From contig JAISAA010000133.1 in the NCBI GenBank assembly GCA_031266955.1, positions 1 through 13,441 on the forward strand: a stretch of DNA of 13,441 bases, given 5' to 3'. A model generated the notes under the pieces. It worked only from the letters and a program-made list of their open reading frames with translations. It made no database searches and was not told the origin of the DNA. The position numbers and the translations under genes were made by a program. Shown here one piece after another: positions 1 to 5,854 of this stretch (the first letter of the stretch is position 1; the number at the start of each line of letters is the position of its first letter). This DNA is from Oscillospiraceae bacterium. Lineage in GTDB: Bacteria > Bacillota > Clostridia > Oscillospirales > Oscillospiraceae.

Positions 1-119
1 GCGGTCTTTTCCTTTCCCTCGGCGATCCGCGTGCCGTGTTTCAGCGCCCGTATAAAGCTGGCGGCAAATTGCTTTTTTGACATCACGTCATCTGCGCGGT
101 CGGTTGTCCTTGCGTTCAT
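1..119 (-). CDS. Unidentified phage gene, 5' part only
   Basis: The first 39 codons of a leftward gene that continues past the left edge. The start is ATG at 117-119, preceded by an AAAGGAG ribosome site and by a strong promoter at 148-176. The visible peptide is basic and helical in character (it begins MNARTTDRADD and continues MSKKQFAASFIRALKHG). An inner ATG at codon 13 is possible, but it lacks as good a ribosome site. I do not recognise the family. Because it sits next to hicAB and shares a promoter and operator type with it, it may be another toxin-antitoxin or lysogeny gene; that is inference only. Confidence 0.6.
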   Translation of the reverse strand, partial: MNARTTDRADDVMSKKQFAASFIRALKHGTRIAEGKEKT

Positions 120-144
120 ATCGGATTCTCCTTTCAGTTGCTGC

Positions 145-230
145 TATATTATATGCCCTTTTGGGCTTGCTATCAATCGTCGTCACCGTGCCAGAGGCGG
201 CGCATATCGATCAGTTTGCCGCGGGGCGGG
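145..230 (-). repeat. Duplicated coding tail plus promoter, copy 1
   Basis: This stretch matches 768-850. On the minus strand both copies encode a C-terminal peptide GKLIDMRRLW followed by His or Arg, Gly and Asp residues, then TGA, then the promoter. In this copy the tail ends in HGDDD; in the other it ends in RGDD, one whole codon shorter. Most differences inside the shared codons fall at third positions (for example CGC CGC CTC against CGG CGG CTG), so the tail was once, or still is, protein coding. Here it lies out of frame with the overlapping hicB end. Confidence 0.7.
148..176 (-). promoter_or_regulatory. Sigma-A promoter with palindrome in the spacer (copy B)
   Basis: Read on the minus strand: TTGATA (171-176), a 17-bp spacer, TATAAT (148-153). 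The spacer holds the palindrome GCCCAAAAGGGC (155-166), placed where a bound repressor would block RNA polymerase. It drives the gene starting at 119. The -35 box overlaps the TGA stop of an upstream coding tail (173-175). The arrangement repeats at 771-799. Confidence 0.8.
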
Positions 231-549
231 GGGCGGCAAGCTTTAGGCTCGGCTTTACTTCGCTTGATTGCCGCGACGCGCTTTCCGCATATGCGGCGAT
301 GTCGAGAGACAGACGGCGCACAAAGCCGCCGGCCTCGGGGCATATGGCGCCGAGTTCGCTGGCGGTCGGAGCTGGCCGGCCTTCCTGAAGCTCGGTCAGC
401 ACCCAACCGGAAGCGGCGTCGACACCCATCAGAATAGCGCCGTCAAGATCGTCGCCCTCTGTTACGCAGCCGGGCAAGTCCGGGACTTCGACCGTATATC
501 CGCCGCCCTCGTCCCACGGGTAGAATATTGCGGGGTATTTGAGTTTCAT
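211..549 (-). CDS. hicB: HicB-family antitoxin, possibly frameshifted at its 3' end
   Basis: A 112-aa protein with the HicB N-terminal fold: residues 1-35 carry YPAIFYP, then YTVEVPDLPGCVTEGDD, the classic HicB signature. It should bind and neutralise HicA, the mRNA interferase encoded just upstream, and repress their shared promoter. It starts at ATG 547-549 after an AGGAG site, 12 bp past the hicA stop. The usual C-terminal DNA-binding segment is not obvious; the last 30 residues are alanine- and proline-rich. One extra base in the C-run near 225-235 would instead lead into the conserved LIDMRRLW tail that ends at 173, so the C-terminus may be frameshifted. Family call is firm from the N-terminus; the 3' end is uncertain. 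Confidence 0.8.
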   Translation of the reverse strand: MKLKYPAIFYPWDEGGGYTVEVPDLPGCVTEGDDLDGAILMGVDAASGWVLTELQEGRPAPTASELGAICPEAGGFVRRLSLDIAAYAESASRQSSEVKPSLKLAAPRPAAN

Positions 550-561
550 AATGATTATCTC

Positions 562-747
562 CTATCGTTTTATTCCGGCCTGCTTCAGTATTGAAGCTGC
601 GGTTTTTACGTTCAAGTCGCCTTTGTGTCTTGGTATCGTCACTTTTCCCGATTTCTTCGGGTGTTTATACTGGCGGTGCGAGCCCGCCGTGTCAACACAT
701 TTCCATCCGTCGGCTAATATTATTTTCTCTATCTCTCTGAATTTAAT
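562..747 (-). CDS. hicA: HicA-family toxin with an ATT start
   Basis: A 61-aa HicA-like mRNA interferase (double-stranded RNA-binding-like fold). The peptide runs FREIEKIILADGWKCV, then GSHRQYKHP with the conserved catalytic His at about residue 24, then GKVTIPRHKGDLN and SILKQAGI, all family hallmarks. The length fits HicA. No ATG, GTG or TTG lies in frame upstream: reading back from the family's N-terminus gives ATT at 745-747, then a stop codon nine codons further back. AGGAG lies 8 nt before the ATT, so ATT is the best start. Either this is a rare, weak start that limits toxin dose, or the gene lost its ATG and is silent. It is followed at once by hicB. Confidence 0.8.
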   Translation of the reverse strand: MKFREIEKIILADGWKCVDTAGSHRQYKHPKKSGKVTIPRHKGDLNVKTAASILKQAGIKR

Positions 748-767
748 GGGCTCAGCTCCTTTGTCTT

Positions 768-850
768 TTTATTATATGCCCTTTTGGGCCGGGTATCAAT
801 CGTCGCCCCTCCACAGCCGCCGCATATCAATCAGCTTGCCTCGGGGGCGG
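768..850 (-). repeat. Duplicated coding tail plus promoter, copy 2
   Basis: The partner of 145-230. It holds the same promoter and the same C-terminal tail (PRGKLIDMRRLWRGDD), with the TGA stop at 796-798 overlapping the -35 box. The shared tail and promoter suggest tandem gene units that duplicated or recombined at their ends. Confidence 0.7.
771..799 (-). promoter_or_regulatory. hicAB promoter with palindrome in the spacer (copy A)
   Basis: Read on the minus strand: TTGATA (794-799), a 17-bp spacer, TATAAT (771-776), with GCCCAAAAGGGC at 778-789 inside the spacer. It lies just upstream of hicA. It has the same boxes, spacing and palindrome as 148-176, suggesting one regulator (perhaps HicB) controls both units. 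Confidence 0.8.
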
Positions 851-921
851 CTGGCGGCGGATTTGGGGTTGGTGGGGGCGATTATTCGGCGGTCGCGAGC
901 AATACGTAGTTTTTGTCTCTT
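796..921 (-). pseudogene. Orphan C-terminal tail of a lost gene
   Basis: An open frame on the minus strand runs directly from the nuclease stop at 922 to TGA at 796-798, with no start codon of its own. Its last 20 or so codons match the tail at 173-230. It looks like the remnant of a gene whose 5' part was replaced by the nuclease gene. It is in frame with the nuclease, so stop readthrough would append it, but nothing else supports that. Confidence 0.45.
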
Positions 922-2040
922 TCACGGCGCTCCTCTTTTAATCTCTTCAAAATGGTACCGGTGCGCACGGCGAAATCCAAGTTTCTCGGCCTCTTCAACT
1001 TTTTGGACATATTGTTCGCCTCGCTCCCGTTCAATAGAAACTCGGTCATATTGTTGATCAAACGGTAAATGATAAATCTTTTCGCCAGTCTTTTTAGAGA
1101 TGTTACATTTTATTTGCGGATATTCGCGATTAAACTGACATTTTTCGTGGTATTCTACTCTTAGAGTATCCGCGCACTGCTTTGCGAGTTCTGATAAAGA
1201 AGTCGTTGTGAAAAACACCCCTCGTACTACTTCCGAATCATTGCTTTTTTCAATAAGTTTATACTTTGTGACTGTTCCAAACAACTGGAATATATGTTTC
1301 TCGTGGATGGTTCGCTCCTCTCTCCAGCGCTTGCACTGAATAATGAGCACTTTATTTCTTCGCTTTGCGATTAGGTCTCGCCCTTGATCCTCAAGCCCTG
1401 CCGAAGCCCCAAAATAGACTACAGAGTACCCTTGCTTTTCGTACAAATAACCGATGTATCGTTCAAAATCAATGCCCGCACTCCAAGCTGATTTATTCGG
1501 AGAGTTAATATAGCGGTCAAGCGCAAGTTGGTATTTCTCTGTTGTTGATAATCGCCGATATTCTTTAGGCGACAGCCAGTTCGCTACCGTTTCGTATTCG
1601 CCGTCGCTCTCAATCTCTGAGGGAGGGGCAATCGTTTCTAATTCTTTGCCAGTAATTTCTTTGTAGTCTTCTATCCACGGGAAAAGTGATTCATACGCAT
1701 TAAGCTGATAGCGCAACAAAAATAGATCACGTGCTAATATTTTCTTTTCCTTGGCTATAATCGCAATGGTGTCTGCCGCTTTTTGCGCGGGGTGCGGCTT
1801 ATGTCTCAAATAATCTTCGATATTGGAATCTTCTTTATGCAATATATCTGCCATCATCTCAGCGACCCACGGGGCGGCGCTGATTTGAGCTTCCGCGACT
1901 GCTTTCACCTGAGCTTCTTTCTCTAATATCTTTTTCTCTTTTGAACGATATCCCCATAACGAGGCTATAACATTCACGATAATGCTCCCTCCGATCAAAA
2001 CGGATGGAATGGTAATCAAAATTATTTTTGTAATCTCCAA
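922..2040 (-). CDS. Membrane-anchored Mrr-like restriction endonuclease domain protein
   Basis: A 372-aa protein. Residues 5-30 form one hydrophobic segment (IILITIPSVLIGGSIIVNVI), then a charged, probably coiled-coil stretch (about 33-55). Residues about 188-300 carry an Mrr-type nuclease core: FERYIGYLYEKQGYSV, then GLEDQGRDLIAKR and LIIQCKRW. This is the D...QxK active-site pattern of the PD-(D/E)xK superfamily. It starts at TTG 2038-2040 behind a strong GGGAGG site. It lies 77 bp downstream of the repressor gene, on the same strand, so it is probably co-expressed in the lysogen. A role in excluding other phages is a plausible inference. Its AT-rich composition differs from the flanking GC-rich DNA, which suggests separate acquisition. 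Confidence 0.75.
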   Translation of the reverse strand: MEITKIILITIPSVLIGGSIIVNVIASLWGYRSKEKKILEKEAQVKAVAEAQISAAPWVAEMMADILHKEDSNIEDYLRHKPHPAQKAADTIAIIAKEKKILARDLFLLRYQLNAYESLFPWIEDYKEITGKELETIAPPSEIESDGEYETVANWLSPKEYRRLSTTEKYQLALDRYINSPNKSAWSAGIDFERYIGYLYEKQGYSVVYFGASAGLEDQGRDLIAKRRNKVLIIQCKRWREERTIHEKHIFQLFGTVTKYKLIEKSNDSEVVRGVFFTTTSLSELAKQCADTLRVEYHEKCQFNREYPQIKCNISKKTGEKIYHLPFDQQYDRVSIERERGEQYVQKVEEAEKLGFRRAHRYHFEEIKRGAP

Positions 2041-2117
2041 ATTTCAGACCTCCCGCTGGATTACTCTTTTGCGTTCGTTAAAGATGCCGGGCTTTTCTGG
2101 ATATTATCCTAACTTCT

Positions 2118-3209
2118 TTATTTTTTTTGTGGCTGTTCGCCATTGGTTGTTTCTACGGGTCCAAAATTCATACCCTGAACAACAGAACTATTTGATATAT
2201 TTCCGGAAATTTTATTAGAAATATCGCCTCCTATTCCTGTGAAATATTCCGGTTGCTTCTTGGTTTCTTCTGCCAATTTTAGAATTGTTCTTGCTGTTGG
2301 TCTATATGCGCGATTAGCTTGAGTTCCCTTTCGCAATTCTCGCATATTCATAATATGAAACCACATACTTGTTTTGTTACGCACCACTTCATCAGGCAAT
2401 GAGTTTATGGAGATTTTATCTAATTGCTCGTAAATCCGTTTTACTTCTAAATCATTGTATGCGGCAAAGTCCCATCCCGATTCTTCGGCAAGAGCTGCAA
2501 TCTCCGTATATCCTTTTTGAGTATTTTGATTATTAAATTCTACTCGAACCTGTTCAAAAAAGCGCTTTAAGATATCTTCGTTAATGGGAATCTCCGACAC
2601 GGCGTTTGCGCCTTCCATTGTTTCAACAAAATAACTTTCTAAGCTTTGTGTAGAGTCTTTGGGACTAAAATGTAAAGGGGTTAAACTCGTTCCTATTTTC
2701 CCAACGAATGTTTTTGGATCCGTATCTCCCCTCAGCGTTTTTACATACTTACCCAATTCGGTTATGCGGTTGTTCATAGATAAATCTCCTTCATTAAATA
2801 AATTTTTCTTTTCAAATTCAAACGCCGCTGCCATAAGCTGATGACGAGTCCGAATATCAAGTTTGTTATAAATTCGCAGCAATTCAACTTCTTCGTCGGA
2901 TATGCTGCGCTCATTGCCGTTGCGGACTATGAGCGTACCTTGATTTGTACCCTGAACCACATTTGACGAAGTAATATCGCCCGATATGCAAAGGCTTTCC
3001 GGTGTACCCATCCCTAAAAGGTAGTATGAATCTGTACCGAGTGCTCTGGCGATAATAGCCAATCTATCAGCAGATGGCATTTTGCCAGCTTTCATATTAT
3101 CTATGACGCTTTTTCCCAATCCGTTTTCAAGTAAAAGTTTATTTACCGAAATCTTGTGTTGGCGCGCTGATTCAGTGATTCGCACGGCTATCTCTTGCGG
3201 GCTGTACAT
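2118..3209 (-). CDS. XRE-type phage repressor, two regulator halves in one frame
   Basis: A 363-aa protein, long for this class. Residues 8-67 are an XRE helix-turn-helix (ISVNKLLLENGLGKSVIDNM, then PSADRLAIIARALG). Residues 76-96 carry the Asn/Gly-rich SSNVVQG motif common in Firmicute phage repressors. Residues 103-135 (ELLRIYNKLDIRTRHQLM) look like a normal repressor end. A second module starts at Met145 (ITELGKYVKTLRGDTDPKTF) and resembles another XRE N-terminus. It resumes near residue 315 with RPTARTILKLAEETKKQPEYF, and ends with a second SSVVQG motif. No S24 peptidase is seen. As the leftward gene facing a Cro-like gene, it should maintain lysogeny. The first module is firm; the fusion reading is inference. 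Confidence 0.75.
   Translation of the reverse strand: MYSPQEIAVRITESARQHKISVNKLLLENGLGKSVIDNMKAGKMPSADRLAIIARALGTDSYYLLGMGTPESLCISGDITSSNVVQGTNQGTLIVRNGNERSISDEEVELLRIYNKLDIRTRHQLMAAAFEFEKKNLFNEGDLSMNNRITELGKYVKTLRGDTDPKTFVGKIGTSLTPLHFSPKDSTQSLESYFVETMEGANAVSEIPINEDILKRFFEQVRVEFNNQNTQKGYTEIAALAEESGWDFAAYNDLEVKRIYEQLDKISINSLPDEVVRNKTSMWFHIMNMRELRKGTQANRAYRPTARTILKLAEETKKQPEYFTGIGGDISNKISGNISNSSVVQGMNFGPVETTNGEQPQKK
2775..2792 (-). promoter_or_regulatory. Internal ribosome site and start codon in the repressor gene
   Basis: On the minus strand GAAGGAGA (2785-2792) lies 7 nt before an in-frame ATG (2775-2777), codon 145. It would give a separate 219-aa product (2118-2777) made of the second module only. 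It may be the relic of two adjacent genes fused by loss of a stop, or a working internal start. Confidence 0.55.
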
Positions 3210-3262
3210 ATAGCCATCTCCTTTTTGTAATATATTTTGTTTTTGTACTATTGAACTTTATT

Positions 3263-3276
3263 CCGTCTATAGACCG
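3263..3276. promoter_or_regulatory. Operator-like palindrome O1
   Basis: CCGTCTATAGACCG with a perfect 10-bp core GTCTATAGAC, between the divergent repressor and cro-like genes. It resembles the site at 3292-3305, which read on the other strand is CCGTCTTTAGATGG. Centres are 29 bp apart, roughly three helical turns. Likely bound by the phage repressor or the Cro-like protein (inference). Confidence 0.6.
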
Positions 3277-3284
3277 TTTTATGG

Positions 3285-3313
3285 TTGACATCCATCTAAA
3301 GACGGAATATACT
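3285..3313 (+). promoter_or_regulatory. Rightward early promoter
   Basis: TTGACA (3285-3290), a 17-bp spacer and TATACT (3308-3313), a near-consensus sigma-A promoter. It faces the plus-strand early genes. The second operator-like site fills its spacer, so repressor binding would shut it off. The leftward repressor promoter is less clear; TATATT on the minus strand near 3230 could be its -10 box. Confidence 0.8.
3292..3305. promoter_or_regulatory. Operator-like site O2 inside the rightward promoter
   Basis: CCATCTAAAGACGG, a degenerate inverted copy of O1 (nine of its fourteen positions form CCGTCT and TAGA on the opposite strand). It lies between the -35 and -10 boxes of the rightward promoter. 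Confidence 0.55.
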
Positions 3314-3319
3314 ATTGTT

Positions 3320-3400
3320 GCGCCCAAAAACAGGCGCAGAAATCCCCTCGCCGCTGGTTTACATATTGTCCGCAAACATATTCTACCACGCGGCGAGGGG
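3320..3400 (+). promoter_or_regulatory. Structured 5' leader with two hairpins
   Basis: Just after the expected transcription start, GCGCC (3320-3324) pairs with GGCGC (3333-3337). Then CCCCTCGCCGC (3344-3354) pairs perfectly with GCGGCGAGGGG (3390-3400) around a 35-nt loop, which itself opens with TGGT and closes with ACCA. No U-tract follows, so it is not a plain intrinsic terminator. It may be an RNA stability or attenuation element, or a small palindromic insertion. Confidence 0.5.
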
Positions 3401-3434
3401 GAAATCAATACTATAGTAGAGGAGAAAATAAAAG

Positions 3435-3665
3435 ATGTTTCCAAAAAACCTGACGAGGCTCCGAGAGCGAGAAAAAATGACGCAGACCGAACTCGCGAGG
3501 CGGATAAACGTAACACGCGGGGCGATTTATATGTACGAGCGCGGAACACGCCAGCCGAGCGTCGGCATTATCGAAGCCCTGATGCAACTGTTCGGCTGCA
3601 CGGCGGACGAGTTGCTGTTTGGCGAGGGGACGGCGGAGGAGACGAAAGGGAGCGAGACACAATGA
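3435..3665 (+). CDS. Cro-like XRE-family transcriptional regulator
   Basis: A 76-aa protein that is almost entirely one XRE helix-turn-helix: LTRLREREKMTQTELARRIN, then TRGAIYMYERGTRQPS and IIEALMQLFGCTADELLFGE. It is the first gene after the rightward promoter and faces the long repressor, the usual place for Cro. It should bind the operators at 3263-3305 and favour lytic development; that role is inferred from position. It starts at ATG 3435 after a GAGGAG site. Its stop overlaps the start of the next gene as ATGA (3662-3665), so the two are translationally coupled. Confidence 0.85.
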   Translation: MFPKNLTRLREREKMTQTELARRINVTRGAIYMYERGTRQPSVGIIEALMQLFGCTADELLFGEGTAEETKGSETQ

Positions 3666-4087
3666 CCAAAATCGCAAAATCTGAATTGGGGACAATTTCC
3701 CGCATCGAGGAGGTGTACGAAGTCAAACGCGGTTATGGAAGCATGGACGGATACAAGGTGGCAACCGACAAAACCGAAATCTTTGTGCTCATTGACAACG
3801 CGCAGGACTGCTGTGAGCGCTGGGGCTACATAACCAGCGAAGACGACTTCTCGCCATATATCGGCGCAGAGCTACGTCAGATAGTTTTGACAGATACTGC
3901 GTTGAACATTGAATACGTCGAAAAATCCAACCGTTACGGCTTTGATGAGGGCGGCATCCAGTTCGTGGATTTCCAAACGAGCAACGGTGTGTTCCAACTC
4001 GCCGTTTACAATTCTCACAATGGGTATTACGGCCACGGGATCGTTATTTTGATTGGCGACGACGTTATCCACGAAGACGTGCTTTGA
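3662..4087 (+). CDS. Small phage protein, resembles the DUF7448 type
   Basis: A 141-aa protein, coupled to the Cro-like gene by an ATGA overlap. It alternates short hydrophobic and polar stretches, as in an all-beta fold, and contains FVLIDNAQDCCERWGYI (residues about 39-55) and near the end NSHNGYYGHGIVILIGDD. The Asp-Cys-Cys motif after a strand, plus the C-terminal asparagine- and glycine-rich motif, recall the phage-borne DUF7448 family, from memory only. No catalytic motif, signal peptide or membrane segment is seen. An open frame extends upstream over the cro-like gene but has no ribosome site. Function unknown. Confidence 0.7.
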   Translation: MTKIAKSELGTISRIEEVYEVKRGYGSMDGYKVATDKTEIFVLIDNAQDCCERWGYITSEDDFSPYIGAELRQIVLTDTALNIEYVEKSNRYGFDEGGIQFVDFQTSNGVFQLAVYNSHNGYYGHGIVILIGDDVIHEDVL

Positions 4088-4107
4088 AGAAGAAAAGGAG
4101 GCAACCA

Positions 4108-4914
4108 ATGAAAACAATAACAGTTGACGAATTCCTGTGCAAGTGCAAGCCTTGCTATGGCGAGGACAGGGTGCGCGAGATTGCGGCGGGGAAAAAGGAT
4201 TGGAGCGCGCTGGACATAGCGCGGCTCACCGGCATACTAGCCAGAGATAGATTGTGGGCGTTGAGTTACAGCGGATTGATAAATCGCGATGACGTCACAA
4301 GGCTTTTGTTACCTTACATTTCCCAATTTATATTAAAATATAATAAATCTCCAAACAGCTTCTCATCTTTTTTGAAACACGAGTTCATAGAACTATTCTT
4401 TGCTGAAGCTGCCCGAGATAAATATGAGATAAAAACTATTTTCAACGAAATTTCTGATTTCGCATCGCATTTCCCAAATTTGGAGCAACGTGCGTATGCC
4501 GAAAAGTTCCTTAAAAGCTGTCTGCAGCATTTGATCAATGGCGCCAGTTCCCATATGTTTAACGCGATAGAATCATTTATTAACATCGATTATTTTTGGA
4601 TTCCTGAATTTGAGGATTCATCAAACGAAGATTATGAAATAGCGTTACACCGATATTTGAGTATCGTGCTTGAACATAACAGTTTAGATAACACCAATAA
4701 CCTGATACAAAATTTACGCCTGCCCCGCGCCGATTCCGCCAAAATCGAAATGGTGAAAAAGTCTACGGTCAAAAAGTTCATCGAAACGAAAGAAGCTTGC
4801 GATAATTACGGACAGGAATTCGAGGAAGCTCTCAGAGAATATTCGGAAATAAAAGGCGTAAATCGGAACGACGCATATGCCGAAATCCACGAAGCGGTAA
4901 GGTTACAGAAATAA
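4108..4914 (+). CDS. Unidentified 268-aa early phage protein
   Basis: The start is ATG 4108, 8 nt after a strong AAAGGAGG; an upstream in-frame ATG at 4084 has no such site. The protein is soluble and mostly helical. Residues 1-65 (VDEFLCKCKPCYGEDRVRE, then WSALDIARLTGILARDRLW) read in GC-rich codons like the neighbours. From about residue 68 to 210 the DNA is markedly AT-rich, with many Asn, Phe, Ile and Lys codons; the last 60 residues return to an acidic, mixed composition. That pattern suggests a chimera of a phage-typical N-terminus and an acquired middle. I do not recognise either part, and see no catalytic motif. It follows the 3662 gene by 20 bp. Confidence 0.7.
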   Translation: MKTITVDEFLCKCKPCYGEDRVREIAAGKKDWSALDIARLTGILARDRLWALSYSGLINRDDVTRLLLPYISQFILKYNKSPNSFSSFLKHEFIELFFAEAARDKYEIKTIFNEISDFASHFPNLEQRAYAEKFLKSCLQHLINGASSHMFNAIESFINIDYFWIPEFEDSSNEDYEIALHRYLSIVLEHNSLDNTNNLIQNLRLPRADSAKIEMVKKSTVKKFIETKEACDNYGQEFEEALREYSEIKGVNRNDAYAEIHEAVRLQK

Positions 4915-4941
4915 CGTAAAAACGAAAGGTGAATCCTTGAA

Positions 4942-5115
4942 ATGACATCTAACACTTTTAATATTGTTTACTACATTATATGTACTGCTGTGGGTAAGGA
5001 CTTGGCCGCAACCGCCCACTTTGATTCACTGCCAAAATGCATTATTAAGTTTTTGATATTTTTGGCCGTAATCGTTTTAATTCGGATGTTTTTTATTATT
5101 GTAATGGAGGTTTAA
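4942..5115 (+). CDS. Tiny membrane protein
   Basis: A 57-aa open frame with ATG 4942-4944 behind AAAGGTG, ending at TAA 5113-5115, one base before the next start. Residues 6-15 (FNIVYYIICT) are hydrophobic and residues 34-56 form a clear membrane segment (CIIKFLIFLAVIVLIRMFFI). The middle is polar (GKDLAATAHFDSLPK). Its close fit between two genes and its ribosome site support a real gene. A small membrane protein among early phage genes could act in superinfection exclusion or as a toxin, but nothing in the sequence decides this. Confidence 0.6.
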   Translation: MTSNTFNIVYYIICTAVGKDLAATAHFDSLPKCIIKFLIFLAVIVLIRMFFIIVMEV

Positions 5116-5116
5116 C

Positions 5117-5335
5117 GTGAAAAAAGAGAAACCAACCCCGCAATTCTCCGCGCTGCGCGCCGCTATGCAGAAGCGGGGCGTAACACAAGTCCGGCTGGCG
5201 GCAATTCTCGGTGTACGCGAGGAAACGATATCCCGGAAAATGCGCGGCAAGGGCGAGTTCACTCTCCGGGAAGCAGTGGCCGTGAGCAAATATTTAGGCG
5301 GGACGCTTGACGAGCTTTTCGGGGACAGCAGTTAA
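5117..5335 (+). CDS. Second XRE-family regulator
   Basis: A 72-aa protein starting at GTG 5117-5119, with GGAGG 6 nt upstream. Residues 10-66 form an XRE helix-turn-helix: FSALRAAMQKRGVTQVRLAA, then LGVREETISRKMRGKGEFTL, then AVSKYLGGTLDELFG, with the standard DELF end. It is coupled to the membrane-protein gene upstream and lies just before the structured non-coding stretch. It probably regulates early transcription; its operator is not identified. Confidence 0.8.
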   Translation: MKKEKPTPQFSALRAAMQKRGVTQVRLAAILGVREETISRKMRGKGEFTLREAVAVSKYLGGTLDELFGDSS

Positions 5336-5348
5336 GCCGGGCGAGAAG

Positions 5349-5818
5349 TCCGCTCCGCTTCCGGGGGGCGCCTGTTGGGGCGCACGAAAGGCCGGCGCGC
5401 TGACACCGACCTAACGTACACCCAATGTTCGCCGTAAGCCTTTGCACATCCCGGCGGGGATGAGACGCCATTCAGCGCTGACGTTTCTTGCCGACCGTAT
5501 CACTTATGCGGATGGGCTTGCCGCAACAAAGTGAAGCCCCGTCGCTGACACGACACCGTTGAATCCGCAGCCGAGCCTTTTAAGGAGACCGCCGTCAAAA
5601 CCTATGTTGGCTAAACACAACAGGTGGGCGAAGCCTGTCAAAGCTCTTGCCCGTTGCGGCTGCCGGAGATTCGTGGTTATTTACGGCACAGGGGCACGTT
5701 CAAAAGTTTTGTCAAATGCAAAACTCCCTTCCTGCCCAATCGGGGCGTAAGTACATTAAATCACAGGTTGCGATAATTGTCAATATCAGGCGACGGCGCT
5801 CTCCGGAAGCGGAGCGGA
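5349..5818 (+). ncRNA. Candidate large structured RNA (about 470 nt)
   Basis: Between 5336 and 5854 no open frame has a ribosome site or a recognisable product. The two ends pair perfectly: TCCGCTCCGCTTCCGG (5349-5364) with its complement at 5803-5818, 16 bp. Inside I find GCCGTAA 5431-5437 with TTACGGC 5681-5687; CATCCC/GGGATG 5447-5462; CCGTAT/ATGCGG 5495-5511; GGGCTT/AAGCCC 5514-5539; GCAGCCG 5567-5573 with CGGCTGC 5657-5663, enclosing hairpins at 5600-5625 and 5626-5652; and AGTTTTG/CAAAACT 5705-5725. These nest without conflict. The size, multibranched form and phage setting recall ornate RNAs such as ROOL or GOLLD, but I cannot assign a class. The alternative is a non-coding mobile element with 16-bp terminal inverted repeats; no clear target duplication is seen. 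Confidence 0.6.
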
Positions 5819-5854
5819 GAAAAATAAACATTTATATATTAAGGAGGCAAACCA

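Noticed and set aside
3251..3661. Upstream extension of the 3662 gene
   Set aside because: It crosses the promoter, the leader hairpin and the Cro-like gene in another frame; the ATGA overlap gives a better start.
5349..5818. Firm assignment to ROOL, GOLLD, a group I intron or tmRNA
   Set aside because: I could not find conserved sequence blocks of any of these by eye; only the size, fold style and setting agree with the ornate phage RNAs.
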